64,000 bases of DNA from Melaminivora sp034675505 (GCA_034675505.1 JAUCDD010000038.1:51685-115684), one strand, 5' to 3'. Shown: positions 37,204-44,696, numbered from the stretch's first letter. Notes: a model not told the origin generated them from the letters alone. Made by a program: numbers and translations.

Positions 37204-37983
37204 GTGCGGGCCATGCGCAACATCCTCGACTTCAGTTCGTGGCAGGGCCTGCTGACCACACTGTTCGGACTGGTCCTCTTCACGCTGGTGGCGGTGGGCG
37301 TGCGATTGCTGGTCATGCAACGCGTGCAGCAGCGTCGCGAGCGGCAGAACCGCCAGATCAACGAGCGCCTGAAAACCCTGATTGCCGCGTACAAGACGCT
37401 GGGCGGCTCGTTCACCGGTGACCTGACGGTCGATCCGCGGCACATGCGAAATTTGCGCGGTTCGCTTGATTCGCGCGGATTGCCTGCACCGCACGCCGAG
37501 GCAGCATCGGACCAGGACGTACAGGAAGCCGACGCCGCCGAGCCCACGTCCGCACCCACCTCCGAACGCCGGCGCCGCACACGCGACGCCGTGCAGGCCG
37601 CGCTGTCGGACGTGATCCTGCTGGGCACGGCCGAGCAGGTCGCGCTGGCAGTGCAAGCGGCAGGCGACATGGTGGTCGGGCGCCGCGTCGAGACTGCCGC
37701 CTTGGTGGTTTCGCTGCGCAACTTCATCCGCGAGGTGCTGGAGCTGGAGCCCGTCCCCGCACATCTATCAGCGCCGCCGCAGGGGCCGCTGCGCACCGGC
37801 GGTGGGAGCGGGCGCGGGGGTGGCGGCGGCAGCCTCGGCGGCAAAGGAAGCGGGGGAGGCGGAGGTGGCGGCGGTAGTATGGGCGGCGGCGGCATCGCCG
37901 CTGGCGGCGCCATGGGGCTGGGAGCGGGCCGGGCGCGGCAGGAGATCGAGACGGCGCCCGGCGGGGATGCGTATCCGCTGTAG
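37204..37983 (+). CDS. Hypothetical membrane protein with Gly-rich C-terminus
   Basis: Unrecognised protein of 259 residues between selC and the integron. One N-terminal hydrophobic segment (LLTTLFGLVLFTLVAVGVRLLV split at residues 16-37), then a charged helical region (QQRRERQNRQINERLKTLI), a central domain with AVQAALSDVILLGTAEQVALA, and a Gly/Ser low-complexity tail (about 200-245). A second ATG three codons in is equally good. Function unknown; membrane location is inferred. Confidence 0.7.
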   Translation: MRAMRNILDFSSWQGLLTTLFGLVLFTLVAVGVRLLVMQRVQQRRERQNRQINERLKTLIAAYKTLGGSFTGDLTVDPRHMRNLRGSLDSRGLPAPHAEAASDQDVQEADAAEPTSAPTSERRRRTRDAVQAALSDVILLGTAEQVALAVQAAGDMVVGRRVETAALVVSLRNFIREVLELEPVPAHLSAPPQGPLRTGGGSGRGGGGGSLGGKGSGGGGGGGGSMGGGGIAAGGAMGLGAGRARQEIETAPGGDAYPL

Positions 37984-38199
37984 TCCATGCGCGTAACCCC
38001 GTCGAATGACGCGACCACGCTCGCTCCACCCCGATATGCATGCCGACTTGCTACAGACCCGGCTACGCTGGAGGCAACGGCTGTGATACAAAACGCAACT
38101 GATTGCTCGATGTCGGCTACAGAGACACGCAGGGAAGACACGAAATACGCAGGCGGCGGCGAGAGACGGATAAGCGCCTCATCCGGGAAATTTTAGGTT
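37984..38199. other. Gap without gene upstream of attI
   Basis: No convincing gene. An AT-rich inverted repeat TTTTAGG-TTT-GCCTAAAA lies at 38191-38208. In a standard integron this is where a divergent integrase gene would begin, but I find no integrase-like reading frame on either strand. Confidence 0.5.
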
Positions 38200-38306
38200 T
38201 GCCTAAAAATTGCAGAAACCAAGGTTGTATACGGCAGGGGGACAGTCATGCAGGCGTTAGCAGACCTTGTTGCGCTGCCTTCGCAGTCGTCCAAACATAG
38301 TTAGGC
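38200..38306 (+). other. attI1-like integron recombination site
   Basis: The end of this stretch (about 38267-38306) aligns with class 1 attI: TGTTGCGCTGCC, then GCAGTCGTCC, then AAACATAGTTAGGC, compared with TGTTACGCAGCAGG, GCAGTCGCCCT and AAAACAAAGTTAGGC in attI1. The core GTTAGGC at 38300-38306 is followed directly by the first cassette. The left boundary is approximate. The attI1 comparison is from memory, not from an alignment program. Confidence 0.65.
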
Positions 38307-38321
38307 CGCATCAGAACCGCC

Positions 38322-39293
38322 ATGCCCGAACCAACAGAACATCCAGTCGGCGATAGCCCCACGGCGCAGGTGAATCCGGAACTGCCATCCGAAATCGCAG
38401 CATCAGTCGTGTCTGCCGTACCTCCCGAAGCGCCACCGGCTCGGAACTTCACACCACCTTCTCATGGTGAGGTGATCGTTGTTGACGGAAACTACTATTT
38501 CGTCGGCAAATTCTTGGGCGCCGGAGCGTTTGGACGCGTCTATGAGTGCACGGACGAGTGGAGCAACGAACTGGTTGCCAAAATAATAGTTCCCCGCGAC
38601 CAAACTTACGAAGAGGTTCGGGAGAGTTGGGTGCAGGAACTGACAAGGCTCGCCACGCTGCGGCATCCGAACATCACGTATGTTCATGCCGCCTTCGAGC
38701 ACAAGGACACGTTCTACATCGTCATGGAGCGCTGCTTCATGACTCTTGACTCTCTCACTAATCTCCCGGATCTCAACGGAGAGCTCTGGGTTCCATATGT
38801 TGCGCGGGACATCTTGCAAGGGCTGTCGTTTATCCACACAGCGGGCTACATCCACAAAGACATTCACGCTGGGAATGTTTTCGTTTCGCACACGATGGAT
38901 CGGATGGTCCCGACAAAGGAGCCGGTGTGGTCGTTCAAGGTTGGCGATCTTGGGATTTCGCGGCTGGAAACCGAAGTTCGTGCCTTCAACACACTTCTTG
39001 CACAGTGGATGTTGCCGCCGGAGGCAATCGACCCGACACAATTCGGAGCAGTGTCGCGTGCCACCGACATCTACCACGTCGGCCTACTACTTCTGGCGAT
39101 CCTACTGGGCCGCTCCCCTTCGTTCTCTCAGGAGGAGATCACTGACGGTCAACCTCGGAAGATGGCGGAAGGTCTGAACTCAAGGTACTCAGCCGCTCTC
39201 GCTCGGGCGCTCCGCCGGCATGTGCAGGCACGCACGCCCACTGCCATGCAGTTTTGGAGGGAGATTCAGAGTGCAAGTGCATCTGCGGCCTAA
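38322..39293 (+). CDS. Cassette 1: eukaryotic-like Ser/Thr protein kinase
   Basis: Predicted soluble protein kinase of 323 residues, unusual cargo for an integron cassette. Visible motifs: glycine loop GAGAFGRV (67-74), ATP lysine K87 in VAKIIV, helix-C glutamate E106, catalytic loop HKDIHAGNV (178-186; HKD instead of HRD, with D180 and N185), magnesium-binding DLG at 209-211 in place of DFG, and PPE at 232-234. All catalytic residues are kept, so it could be active. No transmembrane or sensor domain. It starts 15 bases after the attI core and ends inside its attC. Confidence 0.9.
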   Translation: MPEPTEHPVGDSPTAQVNPELPSEIAASVVSAVPPEAPPARNFTPPSHGEVIVVDGNYYFVGKFLGAGAFGRVYECTDEWSNELVAKIIVPRDQTYEEVRESWVQELTRLATLRHPNITYVHAAFEHKDTFYIVMERCFMTLDSLTNLPDLNGELWVPYVARDILQGLSFIHTAGYIHKDIHAGNVFVSHTMDRMVPTKEPVWSFKVGDLGISRLETEVRAFNTLLAQWMLPPEAIDPTQFGAVSRATDIYHVGLLLLAILLGRSPSFSQEEITDGQPRKMAEGLNSRYSAALARALRRHVQARTPTAMQFWREIQSASASAA

Positions 39294-39401
39294 CAGGTCG
39301 ATAGACACGGACATGCAACGGCATTGCGCCGCGCAGCGTGCTGGTGAGCGTACGCCGCGCGGCGCAATGCCGTTGCGCGCCGGTCAACTCCGACGTTAGC
39401 C
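39288..39401 (+). repeat. attC site 1 (114 bp, long stem)
   Basis: Bounded by GCCTAAC (39288-39294) and GTTAGCC (39395-39401). The inner part is a near-perfect long inverted repeat, CAACGGCATTGCGCCGCGC against GCGCGGCGCAATGCCGTTG, twice as long as the stem of the other attC sites. Confidence 0.85.
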
Positions 39402-39613
39402 TTGGCGAAGAAACCCCTTTTCAAGCCCGTGCCAAACATAATCGCCACGCCCTCCGCAAGCGCCTTTCCGTTGGAGTTTGCGCTGCGCGCGGGGCTTCGC
39501 CTGGATGCGCTGCTCAGGTACAAAAAATTTTTTCGCCCTCAGCCCGTGTCGGTCAAGCGCAAGCAGCTTTGGCGTTGGTAGCGCTGCGCCGCCGACTCTC
39601 ATTCCATCGCCGG
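39402..39613 (+). other. Cassette 2: no convincing gene
   Basis: A 212-bp cassette body with only short reading frames lacking a good start or homology. Its middle (GGGGCTTCGCCTGGATGCGC, then AGCGCTGCGCCGCC) resembles a diverged form of the gene-less cassette family at 40364, 42348 and 45307. Confidence 0.5.
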
Positions 39614-39671
39614 GGCTAACGTTTGGCTCCAGCGGACGCGCTACGCGCGCCGCTGATCTCCGGCGTTAGAT
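39614..39671 (+). repeat. attC site 2
   Basis: 58 bp between GGCTAAC and GTTAGAT, with inner arms CCAGCGGACGCG and CGCGCCGCTGATC forming the imperfect stem. Confidence 0.85.
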
Positions 39672-39686
39672 TACTTAGGATATCTC

Positions 39687-40199
39687 ATGGACTGGATACC
39701 GGCCCTGCTCAAGCATCTAGGTTTGTCACGTTCGGCGATCGGCGCAATATTCATCACTGCGCTCACTCTCTACGTTGGCCCCAGGCTCGCGCCTGCATAT
39801 GTTGATTCCGTGCCAAAGGAGTGGGCTGTAGTTGTGGTCGGGTCGCTCGTATTCTCGGGCACGCTTCTGCTCTTTTGGGTACTGTCGTTTACATATGGAT
39901 CGCTCGGCAGGCGTTGGAAACGAGCCGCATCGGCACGCGCATCGCGCGAGTTGAACCAGAATGAAATAAACCTCCTGTACGCAATGGGCGAAGCGCCCCG
40001 CGAATTGCTAGATTTTGATAAAATTAATTACGAACAGGTGGGTCTTACTCGCTTGGAAGTACTTGAACTGGTACACGGACTACAGCGCAAAGGATTGATC
40101 TCTATTAACCAGTTCAACTCCCGTCTATTTTCGCTCTCATCTATGGGGCGACAGCGTGCGCTTGAAATTCAGAAAAACTCTAAGAGAAATGTGGCATAA
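39687..40199 (+). CDS. Cassette 3: SieB-like membrane protein
   Basis: Protein of 170 residues with two N-terminal hydrophobic segments (about 15-38 and 46-72) and a cytoplasmic tail that reads like a winged helix (RELNQNEINLLYAMGEAPR, then LTRLEVLELVHGLQRKGLI). This layout matches superinfection-exclusion protein B, which blocks phage in Salmonella prophages; the match is by architecture and general similarity, so the function is tentative. Starts about 15 bases past attC 2. Confidence 0.6.
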   Translation: MDWIPALLKHLGLSRSAIGAIFITALTLYVGPRLAPAYVDSVPKEWAVVVVGSLVFSGTLLLFWVLSFTYGSLGRRWKRAASARASRELNQNEINLLYAMGEAPRELLDFDKINYEQVGLTRLEVLELVHGLQRKGLISINQFNSRLFSLSSMGRQRALEIQKNSKRNVA

Positions 40200-40303
40200 C
40201 CACTTTCTAACCCATCATTGCAGCGCTGCGCCGCTCCCGTGGTGCAGCGCTTTTTCATGGGCTGCGCCGTCTCCAAGCCAGGGCGCTCTCTTTTGGCCTT
40301 CAG
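40200..40303 (+). other. Tail of cassette 3, gene-less, related to the repeated cassette family
   Basis: 104 bp without a gene. It contains GCAGCGCTGCGCCGCTCCCG and CCAGGGCGCTCTC, matching the 3' part of the gene-less cassettes in order, so the same family may be fused here behind a coding gene. Confidence 0.45.
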
Positions 40304-40363
40304 GTCTAACTCTGCGGTCAAGCGGACTGGCCTACGGCCAGCCGCTTACCTTGGCCGTTAGGC
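40304..40363 (+). repeat. attC site 3
   Basis: 60 bp between GTCTAAC and GTTAGGC; arms GGTCAAGCGGACTGGCC and GGCCAGCCGCTTACC. Confidence 0.9.
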
Positions 40364-40622
40364 CCTTCGTGCACCAGCCCATGGAGCTCACCACCCATTC
40401 ATCGGTTTCGCACGCAGCAAGCGCGGCCCGCGTGGTGCTTGGGCGTTGCGCCGGGCTTCGCCTTCCCGCCTGGCGCTCGTTTTGCATGTTTTTGGCCGCC
40501 AGCCGCCGTCAGCCAAGCGCGGCCAGCTATTCTTTTTGCAGCGTTGCTCCGCTTCCGTGGCCTCATGGTGGTTCCAGCGTTGCGCCGGTCGTCAAGGCAG
40601 GGCGCGTTCTGCACGCTATCGG
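40364..40622 (+). repeat. Cassette 4: gene-less cassette, family copy A
   Basis: A 259-bp cassette body that shares its whole length with copies B and C: it opens CCTTCGTGCACCAGCCCATG, includes CGGGCTTCGCCTTCCCGC, TTGGCCGCCAGCCGCCG, CGCGGCCAGCTATTC, and TTGCAGCGTTG. Reading frames exist in two registers but neither is conserved as a protein across copies. Function unknown; a non-coding RNA or promoter role is possible. Confidence 0.75.
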
Positions 40623-40680
40623 GTCTAACATTTCGTCGCAGCCGACCGGCTTCGCCGGCGGCTGAACTCAGGCGTTAGGA
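40623..40680 (+). repeat. attC site 4
   Basis: 58 bp from GTCTAAC to GTTAGGA, arms CGTCGCAGCCGACCGGC and GCCGGCGGCTGAACTC. Sequence is the same as attC 8 except the last base. Confidence 0.9.
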
Positions 40681-40688
40681 CTGCGGCT

Positions 40689-41100
40689 ATGAAATTTAGC
40701 GCGCTGCTCATGGGCTCACTGGCGGGAACACTGGCCGCCGTCGCAGCCTTCGTCGTTTTCGACTCGTGGGACTCCGGCTTCTTTCTGCTCCAAAGCCCGA
40801 ATCTAATTGTTTTTCCGCTAATGGTCGCAGCCGCACAGGCACTTTTTCTCGTGCTCCCCGCGCTCTGCGTGCTCAATTACTTCAAACGGCTCAGTGCATC
40901 CGCCCGGGGTGCTAACCGGCGCGGCTTTCGCTGGACTCCCATGGAGTATCCTACTGCTGCCGACTCCGAAACTGGCTGTTTTTACGTTCTTGTGGCTTGC
41001 GCTGTGCGGCGCCATTGGCGGCGCCGTGGGCTATGTCATAGCTCGGGCCGTCAGTCCTAACAATTCGTCCAAGCCGACGCCGCTTCGCGGCGCGGCTTAA
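40689..41100 (+). CDS. Cassette 5: small membrane protein (one-base frameshift)
   Basis: Unrecognised, about 136 residues after repair, with four hydrophobic segments: two in the first frame (LLMGSLAGTLAAVAAFVVF and LIVFPLMVAAAQALFLVLP) and two in the second (VLTGAAFAGLPWSILLL and LAVFTFLWLALCGAIGGAV). Removing one G from GGGG at 40906-40909 joins them. The end (NNSSKPTPLRGAA) is encoded by the attC site itself, a common feature of cassette genes. Confidence 0.7.
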
Positions 41101-41114
41101 CTCAGGTGTTAGGC
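41055..41114 (+). repeat. attC site 5
   Basis: 60 bp from TCCTAAC to GTTAGGC, arms CCAAGCCGACGCCGC and GCGGCGCGGCTTAACTC. Confidence 0.88.
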
Positions 41115-41125
41115 GGCAAAGAACT

Positions 41126-41689
41126 ATGGTCGCCGAGTTTATCAACGCATATTCAGATGACCAGATCTATCTCGACATGCTTGAGGCCTTGGTCGCAGCG
41201 CACCCAAGAGAACCCGTGGTTGCTGAAAGCATCAAGTATTCAGCGCTCTGTCGCCTTTGGTCAGTACTGATGGTCGGGGGAGTCGAGTGCATGATCAAAG
41301 AGTGGGCGCGAGATGAATCGGCGATGCACGATGTCTATGCATATTTTGAACATGGCTCAAATGCTCAGCGTGTTGAGCGGCTTCAAATAGCGTTCCATTT
41401 GAGAGGCCTTGAGCCAAAGGTCGAACAATTTGAAGATTTCCTCGCGGTCAAGTACATCAGAAATGCGTACGTCCATGGTGAATGGAAACCTAAGCAGCGT
41501 GAATTCGTCGTGAACCGAGACTTCCCCGGAACATTGATGTCGTTTGAGGCCTATCACCTTGAGAGAATGAAGTCTTCCTACCTTCACGTAATGCGATGCT
41601 TGGGCATGGTGAATGCTTTCAACACACTTCTTACACACTGTGGCGCCGAACCCTTCTTTCAAGGAGATACACCTACGTCGTTCCGCTGA
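41126..41689 (+). CDS. Cassette 6: HEPN-like protein
   Basis: Soluble, mostly helical protein of 187 residues. The stretch VKYIRNAYVHGEW carries R112-N113 and H117, i.e. the Rx4H motif of HEPN domains, many of which are RNases in toxin-antitoxin or phage-defence systems. No nucleotidyltransferase partner is adjacent. It starts with ATG 12 bases after attC 5. Domain call is by motif and helical character only; other HEPN-fold families without RNase activity are possible. Confidence 0.55.
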   Translation: MVAEFINAYSDDQIYLDMLEALVAAHPREPVVAESIKYSALCRLWSVLMVGGVECMIKEWARDESAMHDVYAYFEHGSNAQRVERLQIAFHLRGLEPKVEQFEDFLAVKYIRNAYVHGEWKPKQREFVVNRDFPGTLMSFEAYHLERMKSSYLHVMRCLGMVNAFNTLLTHCGAEPFFQGDTPTSFR

Positions 41690-41704
41690 AATAAAACGTT
41701 AGGT
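41671..41704 (+). repeat. attC site 6, short and degenerate
   Basis: ACCTACGT (41671-41678) faces ACGTTAGGT (41696-41704), with GTTAGGT as the core at the end. The usual inner arms are missing, so this is a minimal or decayed site that overlaps the HEPN-like gene's last codons. Confidence 0.5.
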
Positions 41705-41714
41705 TAAAAATATC

Positions 41715-42233
41715 GTGAGACATACCAACATCGAAGATTCTAATCTCTCAGGCAACGCCAAGAATAATCAGACATGGGAAAAAGGATTCAATGGTGTTTA
41801 TAAAAACTCTGATAAGGAAGGGTTTCGAGTTTCACTGAGAATAGAATCCGGTTGGCGTACGTTCGGGTATTTCAATGATTTAAACACTGCCGCCTATATT
41901 GCTAACGTTGCAATATTAGCAACGAATTCCGAAGGAAATTATCAAATAAACAGCGAAGTCAAGCCCAATAAAGATGAGTTGGCAAATTGGTTACAGGCAA
42001 ACGAAGAAAATAAAATAATGCACAATATCGCAAAAAATAAGTTTTTAAAAGATGCCGAACTTGAATTCCCTACGCTATCTAATTTAAACACCACTGAGCA
42101 ATACGTGGAAAATATAAAAAAAGGGCGCTATTCAATCGATAAGCTTCGAGAATTGAAAAAACTAGCGCGCCCCGGTGGCTCAATTAGCTCTGCCATAGAT
42201 GCCGCCATCTCAAAATACACCAATTACAAATAA
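41715..42233 (+). CDS. Cassette 7: AP2-like DNA-binding domain protein
   Basis: AT-rich gene for 172 residues starting at GTG. The segment GFNGVYKNSDKEGFRVSL, then GWRTFGYFNDLNTAAYIANVA, resembles an AP2/ERF domain (GVY...WR...G.F....AA.A), known in bacteria from homing endonucleases and phage proteins. The rest is charged (KKGRYSIDKLRELKKLAR). No nuclease motif seen. Base composition is clearly lower in GC than neighbours, consistent with transfer. Confidence 0.5.
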   Translation: MRHTNIEDSNLSGNAKNNQTWEKGFNGVYKNSDKEGFRVSLRIESGWRTFGYFNDLNTAAYIANVAILATNSEGNYQINSEVKPNKDELANWLQANEENKIMHNIAKNKFLKDAELEFPTLSNLNTTEQYVENIKKGRYSIDKLRELKKLARPGGSISSAIDAAISKYTNYK

Positions 42234-42247
42234 GCGAATACATTTCG

Positions 42248-42302
42248 GACCATTCGTCGCAGCCGCCCACCTTAGGCGGCGACTGAGATCGGTCGTTGCT
42301 TA
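42248..42302 (+). repeat. attC site 7, degenerate
   Basis: The arms CGTCGCAGCCGCCCACC and GGCGGCGACTGAGATC are clear, but the outer boxes are changed (GGACCATT and GTTGCTT). After it, 42303-42347 is AT-rich with no gene, and GTTCGGC at 42341-42347 may act as the actual boundary of the next cassette. Confidence 0.55.
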
Positions 42303-42347
42303 AATAACAGAAAAAAAATGAGCATCCTCGCACGATCCTAGTTCGGC

Positions 42348-42604
42348 CCTCTATACACCAGCCCATGAATCCCGCCTTTGGCTCCAGCGTTCCGCATGCC
42401 TCAGGCGTTACAAGGTCGAGGTTTTGGCGTTGTGCCGGGCTTCGCCTGCCCGTCTGGCGCTCGTTTCGCATACTTTTGGCCGCCAGCCGCCGCCAGCCAG
42501 GCGCGGCCAGCTATTCTTTTTGCAGCGTTGCGCTGCTTCCGTGGCTCATAATTGCTCCAGCATTGCGCCCGTCGTCAGGGCAGGGGCGTTCTGCCAGCCA
42601 TCGG
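42348..42604 (+). repeat. Cassette 8: gene-less cassette, family copy B
   Basis: 257 bp homologous to copies A and C over its length (CACCAGCCCATGAAT, CCAGCGTTCCGCATGCCTCA, CGGGCTTCGCCTGCCCG, CGCGGCCAGCTATTC). No reading frame is conserved as a protein. Confidence 0.75.
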
Positions 42605-42662
42605 GTCTAACATTTCGTCGCAGCCGACCGGCTTCGCCGGCGGCTGAACTCAGGCGTTAGCA
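42605..42662 (+). repeat. attC site 8
   Basis: 58 bp from GTCTAAC to GTTAGCA, otherwise identical to attC 4. The two identical sites bracket cassettes 5 to 8 and could allow homologous deletion of that block. Confidence 0.9.
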
Positions 42663-42699
42663 ACTCTAGGCAGCATTGATTGAAAGAGGACGAGAAGCT

Positions 42700-43077
42700 A
42701 TGAAAATATTTCCAGTGATTTTACTACTGGCTTCAACGAGTGCGATATCAGGTGTTGCCCAGCAGAGAATGTATAACACATCCAAAGCCCTGTTAGAAGT
42801 TAACGACCCAAAGGCAAACAGAAATCCGGTACGTTCAGTTGTAGCTGCTAACTGGAAAGCTATCGAAGCCAAGAGCAGGTTAAAGGCGAAGCCCGGACAA
42901 GATATCGCGGTAGTCTGCGAAGGAAAGTTTCCTGCGGGCTATATCGCAGATGATTTGTACCGGCAGAACGGAACTTTCAATCGGTCATTCATCATTGACA
43001 GAAGCACAACGATTTCTGATCTCTGCAACCAGATGGAAGACATCATGCGGAAACAGAGTCCTCAGCTTTTTAAGTGA
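42700..43077 (+). CDS. Cassette 9: small exported protein
   Basis: Unrecognised, 125 residues, with an N-terminal signal peptide (MKIFPVILLLASTSAISGVA). The mature part has two cysteines (VVCEGKF and DLCNQM) that could form a disulfide, as expected for a periplasmic protein. The ATG at 42700 has AGAGGA upstream; an in-frame TTG at 42676 is less likely. Function unknown. Confidence 0.72.
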   Translation: MKIFPVILLLASTSAISGVAQQRMYNTSKALLEVNDPKANRNPVRSVVAANWKAIEAKSRLKAKPGQDIAVVCEGKFPAGYIADDLYRQNGTFNRSFIIDRSTTISDLCNQMEDIMRKQSPQLFK

Positions 43078-43120
43078 AGAATAAATTGGCCGAGGTCGAA
43101 TTTTTTTGCGTGGGCGCTGG

Positions 43121-43174
43121 TGCTAAACCGGCGCTCAAGCGGACAGCTTACAGCTGCCGCTTATCTCGTTTCGT
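43121..43174 (+). repeat. attC site 9, degenerate
   Basis: Outer boxes TGCTAAAC and GTTTCGT differ from consensus; inner arms CTCAAGCGGACAGC and GCTGCCGCTTATCTC are typical. Confidence 0.65.
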
Positions 43175-43194
43175 CAGTCAGAAAGGAATGATCA

Positions 43195-43476
43195 ATGAAG
43201 GCATCAGTGCTTTTTATTTCCGCAGCGGCGCTTGCCGTGCATTTGCAAGCGAATGCCGCGCCGCTATCGTGCGAGATGCAGTCCATGCTCGCCGGTCTCG
43301 CCGCCACGGCGCGAGACCAAGGAAAGACGCCGGCTCAAGTGCAAGCCGCGTTAAAGAAGAGCGGCGATCTGACCAACTCAGAAATAAAGGCGCTCATTGA
43401 TATCGCGTTCGTGCACATGAAGAAGTCGTCTCCACAGGAGATTTCACAGGCGGTCACGATGGTGTGTAAAAAATGA
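43195..43476 (+). CDS. Cassette 10: small exported protein
   Basis: Unrecognised, 93 residues: signal peptide MKASVLFISAAALAVHLQANA, then a helical mature region with one cysteine near each end (PLSCEMQ and MVCKK) that may be disulfide-linked. A GAAAGGA ribosome site lies upstream. The cassette's attC lies beyond the inserted IS5 element, about 1.3 kb away. Confidence 0.72.
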   Translation: MKASVLFISAAALAVHLQANAAPLSCEMQSMLAGLAATARDQGKTPAQVQAALKKSGDLTNSEIKALIDIAFVHMKKSSPQEISQAVTMVCKK

Positions 43477-43517
43477 CGGCTTCTGCCTTTTGAGCTCTGG
43501 GTTCTCTGGATAGTTAA

Positions 43518-44696
43518 GGAAGGTCTGCATAAGTCCCCCGCCCGAGCCCCTCAAGCGTTGAACACCGATGAACCAGATCAGTCTTGCAAACAGCGGCTTC
43601 GAGTTGGCCAGTAAACGCACCCGCAAGCGTGCGTTCCTGGAGGAGATGGATCGGGTCATCCCCTGGTCTGATCTGCTGGCCCTCATTGCCCCGCACGCGC
43701 CAGCGGGCAAGACGGGCCGTCCGCCCTTTGCGCTGGAGACCATGCTGCGCATTCACCTGCTGCAGCAGTTCTTCGGTCACTCCGACCCAGCCATGGAAGA
43801 AGCGCTGCACGACATTCCCCTGTACCGGGAATTTGCTCACCTGGATGCCGGCATCACCCGGCTGCCCGACGAGAGCACCATCTTGCGCTTTCGCCACCTG
43901 CTGGAGAGGCACGAGCTGGCCGCGCAGATTCTGTCCACCGTCAACGCCCAATTGGCCGCCCGTGGCCTGCTGCTCAAGAGCGGCACCGTGGTGGATGCCA
44001 CCTTGATCGCCGCGCCCAGCTCCACCAAGAACAAAGACGGCCAGCGTGACCCTGAGATGCACCAAACCAAGAAGGGCAATCAGTGGCACTTCGGCATGAA
44101 GGCGCACATCGGCGTGGACGCTGACTCGGGGCTGGTGCACACCGTGACCACCACGCCAGCCAATGCCCACGACATCACGCAGGCAGCAGCGCTGTTGCAT
44201 GGCGAGGAAGAGCTCGTCTTTGCCGATTCGGGCTACCGGGGCGTTGAAAAGCGGGGCGATGTCCAGGATCAATACCCCGACACCCCCTGGCACGTTGCCA
44301 TGATGCCGGGCCAACGCAAGAAGCTCGACACAAGCCACCCGCTGCAGGCCTTGCTCGATCAAATGGAGACTGTCAAGGCACGCATCCGTGCCAAGGTCGA
44401 GCACCCGTTTCGCGTCATCAAGTGCCAGTTCGGCCATCGCAAGGTGCGCTACAAAGGTCTGGCCAAGAACACCAGCCAGTTGCTGGTGATGTTCGCGCTG
44501 TCCAACCTGTGGATGGTGCGCAAGCGAATGGGGCAGGCGGTGCGGGCATGAGTGCGCCCGAGGCACGGGCGCAAGCCCAGAAAACGGCTGAAATCGGCCG
44601 AAAGAGCGGCAAATCGGGCGCAAATTCGGCCTTGGTTTCGCCATGTGAGCATTCACGCTTCAACTCGTCCTGTGGGGCGGGTTGTGCAGACCTTCC
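43518..44696. mobile_element. IS5-family insertion sequence, complete
   Basis: 1179-bp element with perfect 12-bp terminal inverted repeats GGAAGGTCTGCA (43518-43529) and TGCAGACCTTCC (44685-44696), flanked on both sides by TTAA (43514-43517 and 44697-44700), which fits the YTAR target duplications of the IS5 subgroup. It carries one intact transposase gene and interrupts cassette 10 between its gene and its attC. Confidence 0.92.
43568..44551 (+). CDS. IS5-family transposase
   Basis: DDE transposase of 327 residues with an N-terminal DUF772 domain (RPPFALETMLRIHLLQQFF) and the catalytic residues in VVDATLIAAP, LVFADSGYRG and KVEHPFRVIK (the YREK-like region). Intact, with no frameshift, so the element may be active. 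Confidence 0.96.
   Translation: MNQISLANSGFELASKRTRKRAFLEEMDRVIPWSDLLALIAPHAPAGKTGRPPFALETMLRIHLLQQFFGHSDPAMEEALHDIPLYREFAHLDAGITRLPDESTILRFRHLLERHELAAQILSTVNAQLAARGLLLKSGTVVDATLIAAPSSTKNKDGQRDPEMHQTKKGNQWHFGMKAHIGVDADSGLVHTVTTTPANAHDITQAAALLHGEEELVFADSGYRGVEKRGDVQDQYPDTPWHVAMMPGQRKKLDTSHPLQALLDQMETVKARIRAKVEHPFRVIKCQFGHRKVRYKGLAKNTSQLLVMFALSNLWMVRKRMGQAVRA

Noticed and set aside
37800..37960. Gly-rich coding tail as a possible DNA repeat element
   Set aside because: It is simple-codon low complexity inside an open gene with irregular units, not a tandem or mobile repeat.
37137..38141. Minus-strand frame upstream of attI as a possible integrase
   Set aside because: It is antisense to the Gly-rich membrane protein gene and lacks tyrosine recombinase motifs (no R...HxxR...Y pattern).
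40439..40678. Short open frames in the gene-less cassettes (also at 42365-42660 and 45312-45623)
   Set aside because: They run into attC, differ at many amino acids among copies in every frame and have no good ribosome site.
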